Source: Neostapfia colusana
Taxonomy: Eukaryota > Streptophyta > Magnoliopsida > Poales > Poaceae
Direction of reading: 5' to 3'
Length of the DNA stretch: 64,000 nucleotides
NCBI GenBank assembly: GCA_030760725.1
Contig: JASWHV010000010.1
Location: 38,817,760 to 38,881,759, forward strand
In this document: one piece after another, positions 54,754-64,000 of the stretch
How positions within the stretch are numbered: position 1 is the first letter of the stretch
Layout: every line of letters starts with the position of its first letter
Notes under the pieces: model-generated
Told to the model about the DNA's origin: nothing
What the model saw: only the letters and a program-made list of their open reading frames with translations
Database searches by the model: none
Position numbers and translations under genes: made by a program

Positions 54754-57700
54754 TGTGACACGACCCCACGGTCTTGTGGAGCCAGGATCACGCTGAGGGG
54801 TGCTGCGTTGCACAGCACCGAATAACACACATCAAAGGTACAAAGCGGAAGCAAAGTTTTATTACATAAGGAGGTTTATGAACATTTTTACAACAAAATA
54901 GTTCAGTCCACACTCACGTACGTAGACTAAGCATCAAGTTCACGTTCAACCCGTGAATGTGTCCTTGCTAGCACACACGCACACTAACACGGCGGCGTGC
55001 ACGACTCCAATTCGACGGGGTTCCCCTCCTGGGGTTCCGTCTTATCCTCGGGAGTCGCTTCCTCATAGAACCCTGCTAAAGCTTCAAACACAAGCAGTGA
55101 GCACGAAGGCTCAGCAAGACTGACCCGTCTCTCCTTAACATGGAACTTCTACATGAGGGGTGATGGGTACATGAGATAAAACAATTTGCAAAGGACTCGC
55201 CTAATTATTGGAACCTTACTTTCAAGTTTTAGCAGCAGGTTGTGGATAACCTTACGCTAAGGCACATGAGAGAGCCGCAATCAAACAAGCAACGCATTTC
55301 TCTCATGTACTTTGCCCAAAGTTGAAAAGAATTTTAGTTAGCTCTAAACTACAACAAATCATTAGCAATCAACGTCCATCTTTCAATCAGCAACATTTTA
55401 ACATGTAACTAGCCTGTTCTTTCTACGTCACGGTACAGTGAACAAGTGGTACTCACTGACCGCGAGGGACGGCGATTATAATCGATTTACACCTGCAGGG
55501 TTACCCGAACAACCCGTCACGTATGCCCGTACTCGATGTTGCCTACAACAACCATCACGGACGCCGTACGCAACTACCTTTCACCCGTTGCCAAATGTTG
55601 AACCGGTCCAATCGTCCCGAGCAAGAGGTCTCTGCACGCGCATCTGAGTGCCGCCAGCCGATTTACACCTCGAGCTCTCAACCTACCCTCTGAACGACCA
55701 GCTATGCCTCAACACCCAGCTACCCAAGTTACATCGGTTTCCCGGTTCCCATATAGCCAGTAGGTCTTCGGTACTATTCTATCTTGTTCAACAGGCCCGC
55801 ACACGGCTCGGTCCTCAATCGACACAAGCGGAGCTACAGCACACAGGCCCCAAATTCCTGCTGCCCTTACTCTCCGCTCTGTCTCATCTTTCTTGCCATG
55901 TGTATCATGTGCTATCTCTACCCGAGTCGAGTGCCTCTAGCCTATGGTCGCGAGTAGTTCCAACTACTCGACTTGTACCGAATCCTAAACTATATTAGCA
56001 TTGCAGTATCTAGCGGGTTTGCAATCCTAATCCCAAGCCCATGGTTTTCTTAGCTATGCAATTGGGTTTTCAAACAAGACTCTATTGCAAGAAATCATGA
56101 TACTCAAGTAAGTGCTCAAAACAATAAAAACTTGTAAAAGGGTTAATGCAAACGGGAGCTTGCCTTACTGCTCTTGGTCGTAGGCTAGCTGCTCCTCCAG
56201 AGTAGCGAAGTCTAGGACTTCGGGTTCCTCCTCGACCTTAGCGACTACATGATATAAGAAGTACATGTATTAAATTAATGCATTTGAATTGACTTTTAAA
56301 CTTGTGGACCTTCTAAGCCTCACTAGACAGACCCAAAGGTTGTGAAACTTTTACTGTGGATTTTTTACAACCTAAACACAGACTTGGTCAAGTTTTAGTT
56401 GCAGCAAAGCTCATCTGAGCCCTCCACAATTAATCATGTCCTTGACCTTACTTGGAACTCTTAGGGTGTTCTAGAGATTTTCATGGAACAAGCCATGACT
56501 TTCTGAAAACTAGATTTTCAGAGGGTTCTAATGGAGTTGGTCTCACTTAATTTGAAGGTTTTTAGCTAAAGATATGAGCTAAACAATTTCAGAGAAATTT
56601 CTGAAAATGTTTCTGAACATTTTCTATTTTCTCTTGAACAGTTTCACAAATCACACAATTAGGTGGATCAAATGAGCTAAAATGTACCTGAAATTTTTAT
56701 GGTAGTTCAGGGATATTTTGGTCAACATCTCCGTAAAATTTCAGAATCTTCCTCCAAGGGATTCTCCAGTTAAAATTACAAACAGTTTAACTTTGAGGAA
56801 TTAATGCTGGAGAATTAAGGATTTTCATGAAGTGAAACTTGATTTGCTGGAAAGTGCTCATAGAGCTGAATCCAACAAAATTTGGTTCACTCGATTTGGA
56901 GCTTTCTAGCACAAGTTATGAGGATTTGAAGTTTGAATGAAATCTGAAAATCGGGGAAAAGGTTAAACCTGCGGCTGGGCCATGGGGACACGTGTTGCGC
57001 ACTGAGGCGTCGGCACACCGGGATCTACGGGGTTACTGCACACCAGCACAACGGATCCCAGCCGCACCCGATCCCGATTTGAATTTTTAAGTCGCTGACA
57101 GCCGGGCCCCGCATCTTCTTCCTCCCGACGCTCCCTCGCGCCCGCGCCGCCTTCCCTCGCCGCAGCAGACCCGCAGCTCGCCGGCTTGCCGCTGCCGGCT
57201 ATTGTATGGTCTGAAACTCGCCGCCAAGGGGTTATCGACGTCAAGGAACACGTCTGTGGGATCAGTTTCGGCTGGCAGTGACCGGAAATAACCCGGCGAC
57301 GTGCGGTGGCCTCGGTGGAGGTTCGGCGCCGTCGGCCGTGGGTTCTAACCCGCCAAGACCTCGAACAATCGGTTCTACAGCATCAGTACACCTCTAGGAA
57401 GCTCGACAAGGTTTCAAAGGTGTTCAAAGATGGCGGCAAGTTGGTCGGCACCGTGTGACCGATCGTGCCCGCCATGAACGTCCTCGATCAAACTCAAAAT
57501 TCGTCACTTCTAGTCGGTTTCATACCACGGATGCAGTAAAGAAATTGATCTCCGGCTAGTCCAGCGCCTATGTGCAAGATTTGATAACTTAAGAAGGATC
57601 ATAGAGCGGGAATTCAAAGAATCCATACCGGAAGCTTGGTTTTAGACCGCCGGAGCAAAATCTGGAAATTCGTTGCGGATCCTTCACGGTTTGCTTCAAG

Positions 57701-58810
57701 ACTTGGAGGAGAGCAACATGGTGGTCGCGCGCTCCTGTTGCCGCTCTTGCTGGACCATGAAATCCCCTGTGGAACGCTGTCCACGAGCGCCTGACCTTCG
57801 GCTGAGGTTAGGTCGCCGTTGTGGCGATTGTTCTCGGGCAAGGGAGGCTGGAGCTCGGGGTTTTTAGCGTCGGGGAAGTGGAGTTTGACCTCAGGGTGCT
57901 GCCTAGCAGCTCAGGAAATGAGGGGGCGCGATGTTTTTCACGGTTTCCCGATCGTGAAGAGAGGCGGAAGCCGGGGGACTCGGTGTGCACTGAGGAGAAG
58001 GAAACGAGCGATGATCGCCTCGGTGGAACGCCTTAAGAGGACCCCGGGACCGACCCTGGGCTCGCGTGTGGAAGCGGGAAGCAGCTGGTGGCGCTGCTCC
58101 TCCTAGGTGCCGCATGAGCAGCTCTCGGTGGCGTTGAACCGGCAGAGGCAAAGTCCACTGCTTCGGTTGCAAGTCTTCAGCAGCCTATGACAGGTGGGTC
58201 CCACCCCTATTTTAACCTCTGAGATTAACTACTTATCACTGTTGTAAACAGTAATCCCCACAAAGCCCCTGGTGATTTGAATTATTAACTTTTGAGCCAT
58301 TTGAATTGGTTAGAATTCAAATTGGGTTTGATTTGGATAAATTCCAGCACATGTTCAGCTTGAAATTCAAATAAAGTTTGAATTTGCCCCACTTAGCTCA
58401 TGTCAAGATCAACTCCAAATGGAGTGAAAATTTGTGTGTGAGCTCACAAAAATGTGCTGAGTAAGAACATGTCTCCCACTTTTGAATTCACGGGATAGAA
58501 ACAGTTTGAATTTGAATGTAGTTTCAAACTGCCCTCTTTCTAGCTATGCCGAAAATGACCTCAAAGGGTTTTGAATTTTGGGTGAAACATGGCATAGACA
58601 TTCCTAGCAATGTGTAGGAGTTTTTATATGCCCAGCCCCTGTATATCACATGTGGTAAATGCCACTTTTGCAAGATGTGAGTTTATTCTCTAATGAGCAT
58701 GTTGATGGTGGTTACTTGCTCTTCAAATGTGTTCACCAACTTTCTTCAAATGAGGTGTGTGTGTGGTGATGAAAACTTTAAATATGTGTCCAAAAACTGA
58801 GGCCCTTACA
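54754..58810 (-). repeat. Element I 3' LTR, B-type (4,057 bp)
   Basis: TGTGACACGACCCC to GAGGCCCTTACA, followed by a polypurine tract complement (TTCCTCCCCCCTTAAAAG) at 58811. Related to the LTRs of B and K over most of its length, e.g. 57440-57620 matches 23010-23180. It is the 3' LTR of the pol genes to its right. Confidence 0.87.
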
Positions 58811-58879
58811 TTCCTCCCCCCTTAAAAGAATCTCATCCCGAGATTATAAGGTGAAAACGAGAGAGTGGACGGTAGAAAA

Positions 58880-60749
58880 TTACCGGATATGCGACGTGAA
58901 AAAGTCAGGGTAGTTAGCGCGAAGAAATCCTTCGCTCTCCCATGTCGCTTCGTCCACGGAGTGATTACTCCATAGAACTTTGTAGAACCACAACGTGCGG
59001 TTGCGTGTGGTTCGGGCCCTTTCGTCAAGGAACTGAACCGGTTCCTCCTGATAGGTGAGATCCGGTTGCAGTTCTTCAATGTCCTCCAGCTGAATGGTAG
59101 TAGATAGCTTGAGACACTTCCTCAGCTGGGAAATGTGAAAGACGTCGTGCACACCGGAAAGTGCTTCTGGTAATTTCAGCCGGTATGCTACCGATCCACA
59201 TCTTTCTGTAATCTGAAACGGACCGATGAATCGGGGTGCCAACTTTCCTCTTACCCCGAATCTGTTTACACCCTTCATTGAAGACACACGTAGATATACG
59301 TGATCCCCGACTTCGAACTGTAATGGGCGTCTTCTCCGGTCCGCATACTGTTTCTGACGGGATTGGGCGGCTTTTAGGTTCGCTTGAATCAGTCGAACCT
59401 TTTCTTACACGTTGTTGACAAGGTCAATCCCGAAGGTAACCCTTTCGCCAGACTCACACCAGTTCAATGGTGTGCGGCATTTCCTCCCGTATAGCGCCTC
59501 GTAGGGCACCATCTTGATGCTGGCTTGGTACCCATTGTTGTACGAGAACTCGGCTAATGGCAAGTGATCATCCCAATTCTTGCCGTGGTTGATAGCACAA
59601 GCTCGTAGCATGTATTCTAAGATCTGATTTACCCGCTCGGTTTGCCCATCCGTCTGCGGGTGGTACGCTGAAGTACGGATCAGCTTCATCCCCAAGGCAG
59701 CGTGTAGCTGCTCCCAAAAACGGGACACAAATAAAGTGCCCCGATCTGATATGATGGTACGGGGTACGCCGTACAAGCATAGGATCCGTGAGATGTACAG
59801 TTCAGCGTACTTCTTGGCGTTGTAGTTGGTGTTGACCGGGATGAAATGGGCAACTTTGGTGAGCTGATCGACGATCACCCACACAGAATCATGTTTCTGT
59901 AAGGTGGTGGGTAAACCGACGATGAAATCCATGTTCACATCCTCCCATTTCCAGGTAGGAACGCCCAGTGGTTGTAGCAGTCCCGGTTTCCACATATGAT
60001 CTGCCTTCACCCTTCGACATGTATCGCACTCGGACACGTACGTTGCGATTTCCCGCTTCATCCGTGTCCACCAAAACTTGCTTCTGAGTTCTTGATACAT
60101 TTTGTTGCTGCCAGGGTGAGTAGAAAACTTTGACAAGTGAGCCTCATCAATGATTTTCTTCCGTAACTCCGGGTTACGGGGTATGACGATCCGGTCCTTG
60201 AACCATAGGACGCCGTCTCCGTCCTTCCGGAAACATTTCAGCTCCCCACTGTCTACCCGTCTCCGCAAATGCGACATGCCCTTGTCATGTTTCTGAGCTG
60301 CCGTTATCTCTTCACGGATGGTGGGGATCAAAGCTAGGTTGTAGAGAGCTCCATGTGGAATTATATGCAGTGGTGGTTCGCTCTCTTCCAACGGGGTGAT
60401 GGTCAGATTGTTGACGTGTGACTTGCGGCTCAGCGCATCTGCCACTACGTTTACCTTGCCCGGATGATAATGGATCTCTATTTCGTAATCCTTTATCAGT
60501 TCTAACCATCTTCGCTGCCTCATGTTCAGCTCCTTCTGTGTGAATATGTACTTGAGGCTCTTGTGGTCGATATATAAATGTACGAGGATACTGAGTAGGT
60601 AGTGCCTCCACATTTTCAGTGCAAGTACCACGGCAGCGAGCTCCAAGTTGTGAGTTGGATAATTCTGCTCATGGTTTCTAAGCTGCCGTGACCCATACGC
60701 GACCACTCTTTGGTCTTGCATCAGCACACATCTGAGCCCAAGGCCGGAT
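58880..60749 (-). pseudogene. pol: Element I pol: RNase H, integrase, chromodomain-like tail (B-type)
   Basis: RNase H from ASGLGLRCVLMQ, YIDHKSLKYIFTQ; integrase zinc finger (HPGSNKMYQEL ... CDTCRRVKADH) and core (NMDFIVGLP, SDRGTLFVSRF, ERVNQILEYML). A TAA stop at 59405 is followed in the same frame by the rest of integrase and a tail with SNHSVDEATWESEGF, ending about 58880. Only that stop breaks it. The RNase H acidic position in YIDHKS is retained. RT is absent because the frame starts inside A-type gag (see junction). Confidence 0.88.
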
Positions 60750-60760
60750 GCCTCCATGGT
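60740..60760 (-). other. Gag/RNase H fusion junction
   Basis: Minus strand reads CVEGLTME-type gag codons (FVEGLTME) directly followed by ASGLGL of RNase H, in frame, at about 60750. Gag here matches 8570-8600 of element A; RNase H matches about 17310 of element B. Only a few bases of shared sequence (GGA/GCATCC) are visible at the joint, which suggests end joining or template switching rather than homologous exchange. Confidence 0.88.
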
Positions 60761-61401
60761 AAGTCCTTCCACAAAACAGTCCTGTTTCTGCACATCGGTT
60801 TTGATGTCCCGTGGTGCATAACGGGATAGTTGGGTGAACATAGTGAGGTATTCCCTCACGGTCATGTTACCTTGCTGCAGTCCCAAGAACTCCTTTCTCT
60901 TGTTTTTGAGTTCACCCTTGGTATGCAGTGGTTGCGGAAACTGCGCTTGAACTCTTCCCAAGTGATGTTCTCGGGCTCATGATGGGCTACCACATAAGCG
61001 GTCCACCAATCAGCAGCAGGTCCATGCAATTGGTGAGAGGCCAACAGCACCCTCTAATACCCTTGGCATTGTATGATCCTCATCTTGCTCTCAATGGTCT
61101 TTAGCCAATCATCTGCCTCCAGGGGTTCAGCAGCACTTGCAAACTTCGGGGGTTCCGTTCCCAGAAACTCACTCAACCTTGATTGACGTGGTGCAGCTTG
61201 TGGGGGTGGAGCTTGGTGCAAGTTGGCCACCACTTGAGTCATACTCTGGATGAGATGATTCTGATTTTCGATCATTTGATAGATAGGATCAGCTCCTTCA
61301 CGGCGACCACCCCTGTCTTGTCCTCCAGAAAGATGAGGGTTGCCGGCCTCATCGTTGTTGTTGTTGGGGTTGGCACCACGACCCTTTCCTCTTCCATCCA
61401 T
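60751..61401 (-). pseudogene. gag: Element I gag N-terminal part (A-type)
   Basis: Starts MDGRGKGRGANPNNNNDE, nearly identical to the gag start of element A at 9223, and continues to KMRIIQCQGY, where TAG stops it (about 61054). Similarity goes on (LLASHQLHGPAADWWTAYVV, EEFKRSFRNHCIPR), then a frameshift near 60930, then ELKNKRKEFLGLQQGNMTVR to FVEGLTME at the fusion point. The zinc knuckle and protease are deleted. Confidence 0.88.
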
Positions 61402-61739
61402 ATATCATGATCAACTAAATGTTAACTTAAAGCATTACGTATTAACTTCCCAAATTGCTTGTTTAAACTTAAACTTTTGAGGCCTTAATATTTAAACAAT
61501 TTTTGAAGATTTCACGTAGATCTTTGGACTTCAGGTCTCACGCAAAAACAAAATGCACTATTGATTCATAGGGGTTCACACACCAAAGCAAAGCAACCTA
61601 AAGACGAGGTTGTGGACAAATGCCCATGGCTTCCACAACACACGTCACACACCAAACATTAACACACAAATAAATAGGGTATTGACTCGACTACTCGATA
61701 ACCTGCTGAAATAAGGGAAATGACTCTAAACAACTCGTA

Positions 61740-62510
61740 TCACTGAGCTGGCTCATCGGGGTCTTCTTCATTATTGCGGCTGCCCTCTGATTCCGCTTTA
61801 GGTGGGGAGGTTGCTGGTGGCGAAGTGCGGCGACGCTTGCTCGCCCGGCTGTCTGGGGAGTCAGAAGTCCACGTGTCATTCACGGTGACACGTAGTTCAT
61901 TCCCATATCCCCTTTCTCTCGCCCTCAAGCTGGCGCGAAGCAACGCCTAAGTCTCCTTCAGGGTGTCACGAACATCTTGAAGCTCCTGCTGGCACTCCTG
62001 CAGTCGCGTGCTGAGCATAGCAGCATCCTCCAAGCATAGGTCCATGTGCTCATGGGAAGTCCCCTGTTGCACTGGCGGGTACTTGTACTCCCCGGTGCCA
62101 CTCTCACGCTGGAGGACATACATGTACTCAGTCCTGTCCAGGTGGCGACGGTTGATGTAACTCTGGTAGGTGATGGCCTCCCACGTGACATCCTTCTAAG
62201 CATCGGCCTGAGTCGCCCGACAAGCTGGACAACGGTGGATCTTGAGCAGCTGATTTTCATGGATAATCCTCATCTCTGAGCTCCATTCTTACCGCTTCTC
62301 ACGGATGGTCCTGGTGGAGCTGTAGTGTATGATCAGCTTGCCCACATTGCCGGTGGCGTGGAGCATACGCCGAAGACGGCGCAACAAGCCTCCTACTGCC
62401 AACCCGTAGGAGTGGTACGTCACCGGACGGTTCTCCTCTCTCAAGGCAAGGACAACTACACGAACTCTCCCTCTGGTGGACTTGCGGGCGGTGCGGATCA
62501 TGCGAACCAT
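61740..62510 (-). pseudogene. Element I leader ORF, broken (H3-like N terminus)
   Basis: Third copy of the leader ORF: MVRMIRTARKSTRGRVR from 62510, then VTYHSYGLAVGGLLRRLRRM and LIIHYSSTRTIREKR followed by a TAA near 62289. Further pieces at 62260-61958 and 61943-61740 (MLRASLRARERGYGNELRVT, SKRRRTSPPATSPP) match the C-terminal part of the intact copy in shifted or stop-broken frames. Compared with the 10332 copy, the tail-like segment has G12 to R and P16 to R changes and no synonymous difference over 22 codons, consistent with decay after loss of function. Confidence 0.82.
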
Positions 62511-62709
62511 CTAAAACACAAAGCATTTAAAATTAAGATAGATAAGAATTCAATAAAAATTGTATTTGGAATAAAAGTTGGGACAAGGTGAATAAAGTGA
62601 CCCCATTAAACAACACTTTCAACCCACATCTTTGTAAAATACTTTTTCAGAAAATAGGGTCCTTAATACGTCCGTATCTACCTAGGTCCACGTTCCTACG
62701 GGCAACCTT

Positions 62710-62722
62710 GGCTCTAATACCA
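62710..62722 (-). promoter_or_regulatory. Mutated primer binding site of element I
   Basis: Minus strand TGGTATTAGAGCC: the tRNA-iMet type site with one C-to-T change relative to 10541 and 26464. LTR starts at 62727. Confidence 0.85.
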
Positions 62723-62726
62723 CTTC

Positions 62727-64000
62727 TGTCACACCCGATTTCTCCAAAGAGCAACTGAGTGAATATCACATGTATGCCAGGATCATTTTCCCATACATGT
62801 GATGAAAAATAGTGAAGCATATTTTATTACAAGCCAAGTGTTCGAATGTAAATAAGTCTTGCATAGCATACGTCTCGATGGACGATAATATGTTCATAAC
62901 ATGTAAATAAAGCAGCAGCGGAATATAAATCTTGTAGGCTCCGTCACAGGCATTGCCCGGCGGACTCCGTGAACCTAGAATCCTTCTTCGGGTCCGAAGT
63001 ATTGGTCATTGAACACCACATCATCCCTTTGACCTGAGCAGCAATTTAAACCAACAGAAATGCAAGTTAGAGTACCGTTGGTACTCAGCAAGTGTGGGAA
63101 AGTTATGTCATGCATGGCTAGAGCAAGGAGAGGTTGAACTCATGGTTAAAGCACTACGTAATTAATACCTATTACCTTAGCTTATTAAGCACCTACATTA
63201 CTACACAGGTGAGATAGTCCCAATCCCTCAACCCATCATCAATATCAAGTAAACATAGTATCATTTCCAATGTTAGGCTTCCCGCTTAACATCCTCAACT
63301 TCCCAATTCATCATCCTCTAATCATGAATAAGTCCAAGCCGCTCTTGACCATGAGCACGGCTGTCGTGACAGTTTTGACTCTGCAGAGTTTGCACCACTG
63401 TACCCACATGTAGTGATTTCATCCCCCGTTATCGGGTGGACTAAAAGAACTTCCATTATGCCAGTGGCCGTGAACCACGTTCACACTTCCCAGGGGTGTG
63501 TAGCCAGGAGATCACTACGAGGCCTTTACAAAGGGATTCCCAATGAGCGTGGGCCCACTTAGGTTTCACCCCTAACAGCATACCAGAGGCTCCAACCCCG
63601 CTGCAGTGGCCCCCTCTTGAGCCTTGCGGTTCATATGGTAGTTCAGCTGACACCTACTCCCCGCACCATCCAAAACACCCGTACTACGCCGGGGATACAT
63701 CTAATTAATTGGCCAAGCTGCCCCATCTCAGCATGTGGTTGGCACGGTAAAGCCAGGTTACATGCTCCATGAACCGGTCCTTAGGATCCAGGCAAGTACT
63801 AAACACAAACCCAAGTCTCGTGCACACAATACCAACCAAATCATCCAACCTGCCTCGATCCCTACCTCTACATAACTCATAATATCTCATTCAAGAGTAA
63901 GGTAAACAAGTTGATGATCTCATATCCCACTTATCCCATTCTAAGCATGGCTAAGCATAAGTAATATGAATGAATGACATAATAAAATAAATCCCAACCC
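62727..64000 (-). repeat. Element I 5' LTR, A-type, runs off the window
   Basis: TGTCACACCCGATTTCTCC onward, matching 1285-2560 of the element A LTR with scattered changes, continuing to the last base. The remaining ~2.1 kb would lie outside. Confidence 0.9.

Larger units (their letters stand above)
54754..64000 (-). mobile_element. Element I: chimera of B-type (3') and A-type (5') gypsy elements
   Basis: The left part (54754 to about 60750) is a B-type LTR and RNase H-integrase-chromodomain region. The right part (about 60751 to 64000) is gag N-terminal, leader ORF, primer site and LTR of the A family. The two LTRs are different families, so this is not one original element: a deletion or recombination between two same-strand elements fused them. 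Protease, RT and the gag C terminus are gone. The A-type LTR continues past the window edge. Confidence 0.88.

Overview
The window is repeat-dense plant DNA, most likely from a grass (Poaceae, probably a panicoid type). The evidence is the element content: Tekay-like Ty3/gypsy chromoviruses with LTRs of 3.4-4 kb and tRNA-iMet primer sites, Tat-lineage gypsy elements with 1.1-kb LTRs and an antisense extra ORF, a Ty1/copia remnant, a CACTA end and a fold-back element. I see no intact host gene. The only recognisable host coding sequence is a captured glutathione S-transferase exon inside the copia remnant. The setting looks like gene-poor, probably pericentromeric, heterochromatin (inference).

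Layout. 1-839 is a broken copia gag-like fragment. 840-1284 is a scrap of a B-family LTR. 1285-27182 is a minus-strand tandem of one chromovirus family (A/C) with three LTRs (1285-4709; 10558-11648 continued at 24064-26144; 26481-27182), one nearly whole internal region (4710-10557) and one almost completely deleted (26145-26480). Element B (11649-24058, perfect TCTCG target-site duplication) is nested in the middle LTR. B has two nearly identical LTRs but lacks gag and the protease active site. 27183-30554 is the 3' end of a Tat-lineage element (D) with an antisense ORF. 30555-31598 is a piece of another gypsy pol (E). 31800-39062 is a third chromovirus (F), interrupted by a Tat-type solo LTR (37477-38574, ACTCC duplication) and carrying an amplified LTR/primer-site motif. 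A 114-bp palindrome at 39063 joins F to the 5' half of another Tat element (G, 39177-42842). 43486-48142 is a fold-back element split by a solo B-type LTR (43889-47775). 48248-49020 is a CACTA end. 49021-51657 is the copia remnant with the GST capture. 51658-54753 is a plus-strand LTR. 54754-64000 is a chimera with B-type LTR and pol on the left and A-type gag, leader and LTR on the right.

Most interesting observation: the A family carries an extra leader ORF between the primer site and gag. Its first 17 residues match the histone H3 tail in register around R8-K9-S10. It is seen in three copies here; two differ by six synonymous changes and one replacement across the first 22 codons. The same family encodes a chromodomain-like integrase tail, so a self-encoded H3K9-tail mimic in a chromovirus is a testable idea. 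Other strong points are the GST exon captured inside RNase H of a copia element, the gag-RNase H chimera at about 60750, the amplified primer-site motif of F, and arrays of about 55-60-bp units with ACGTG-type cores in several LTRs.
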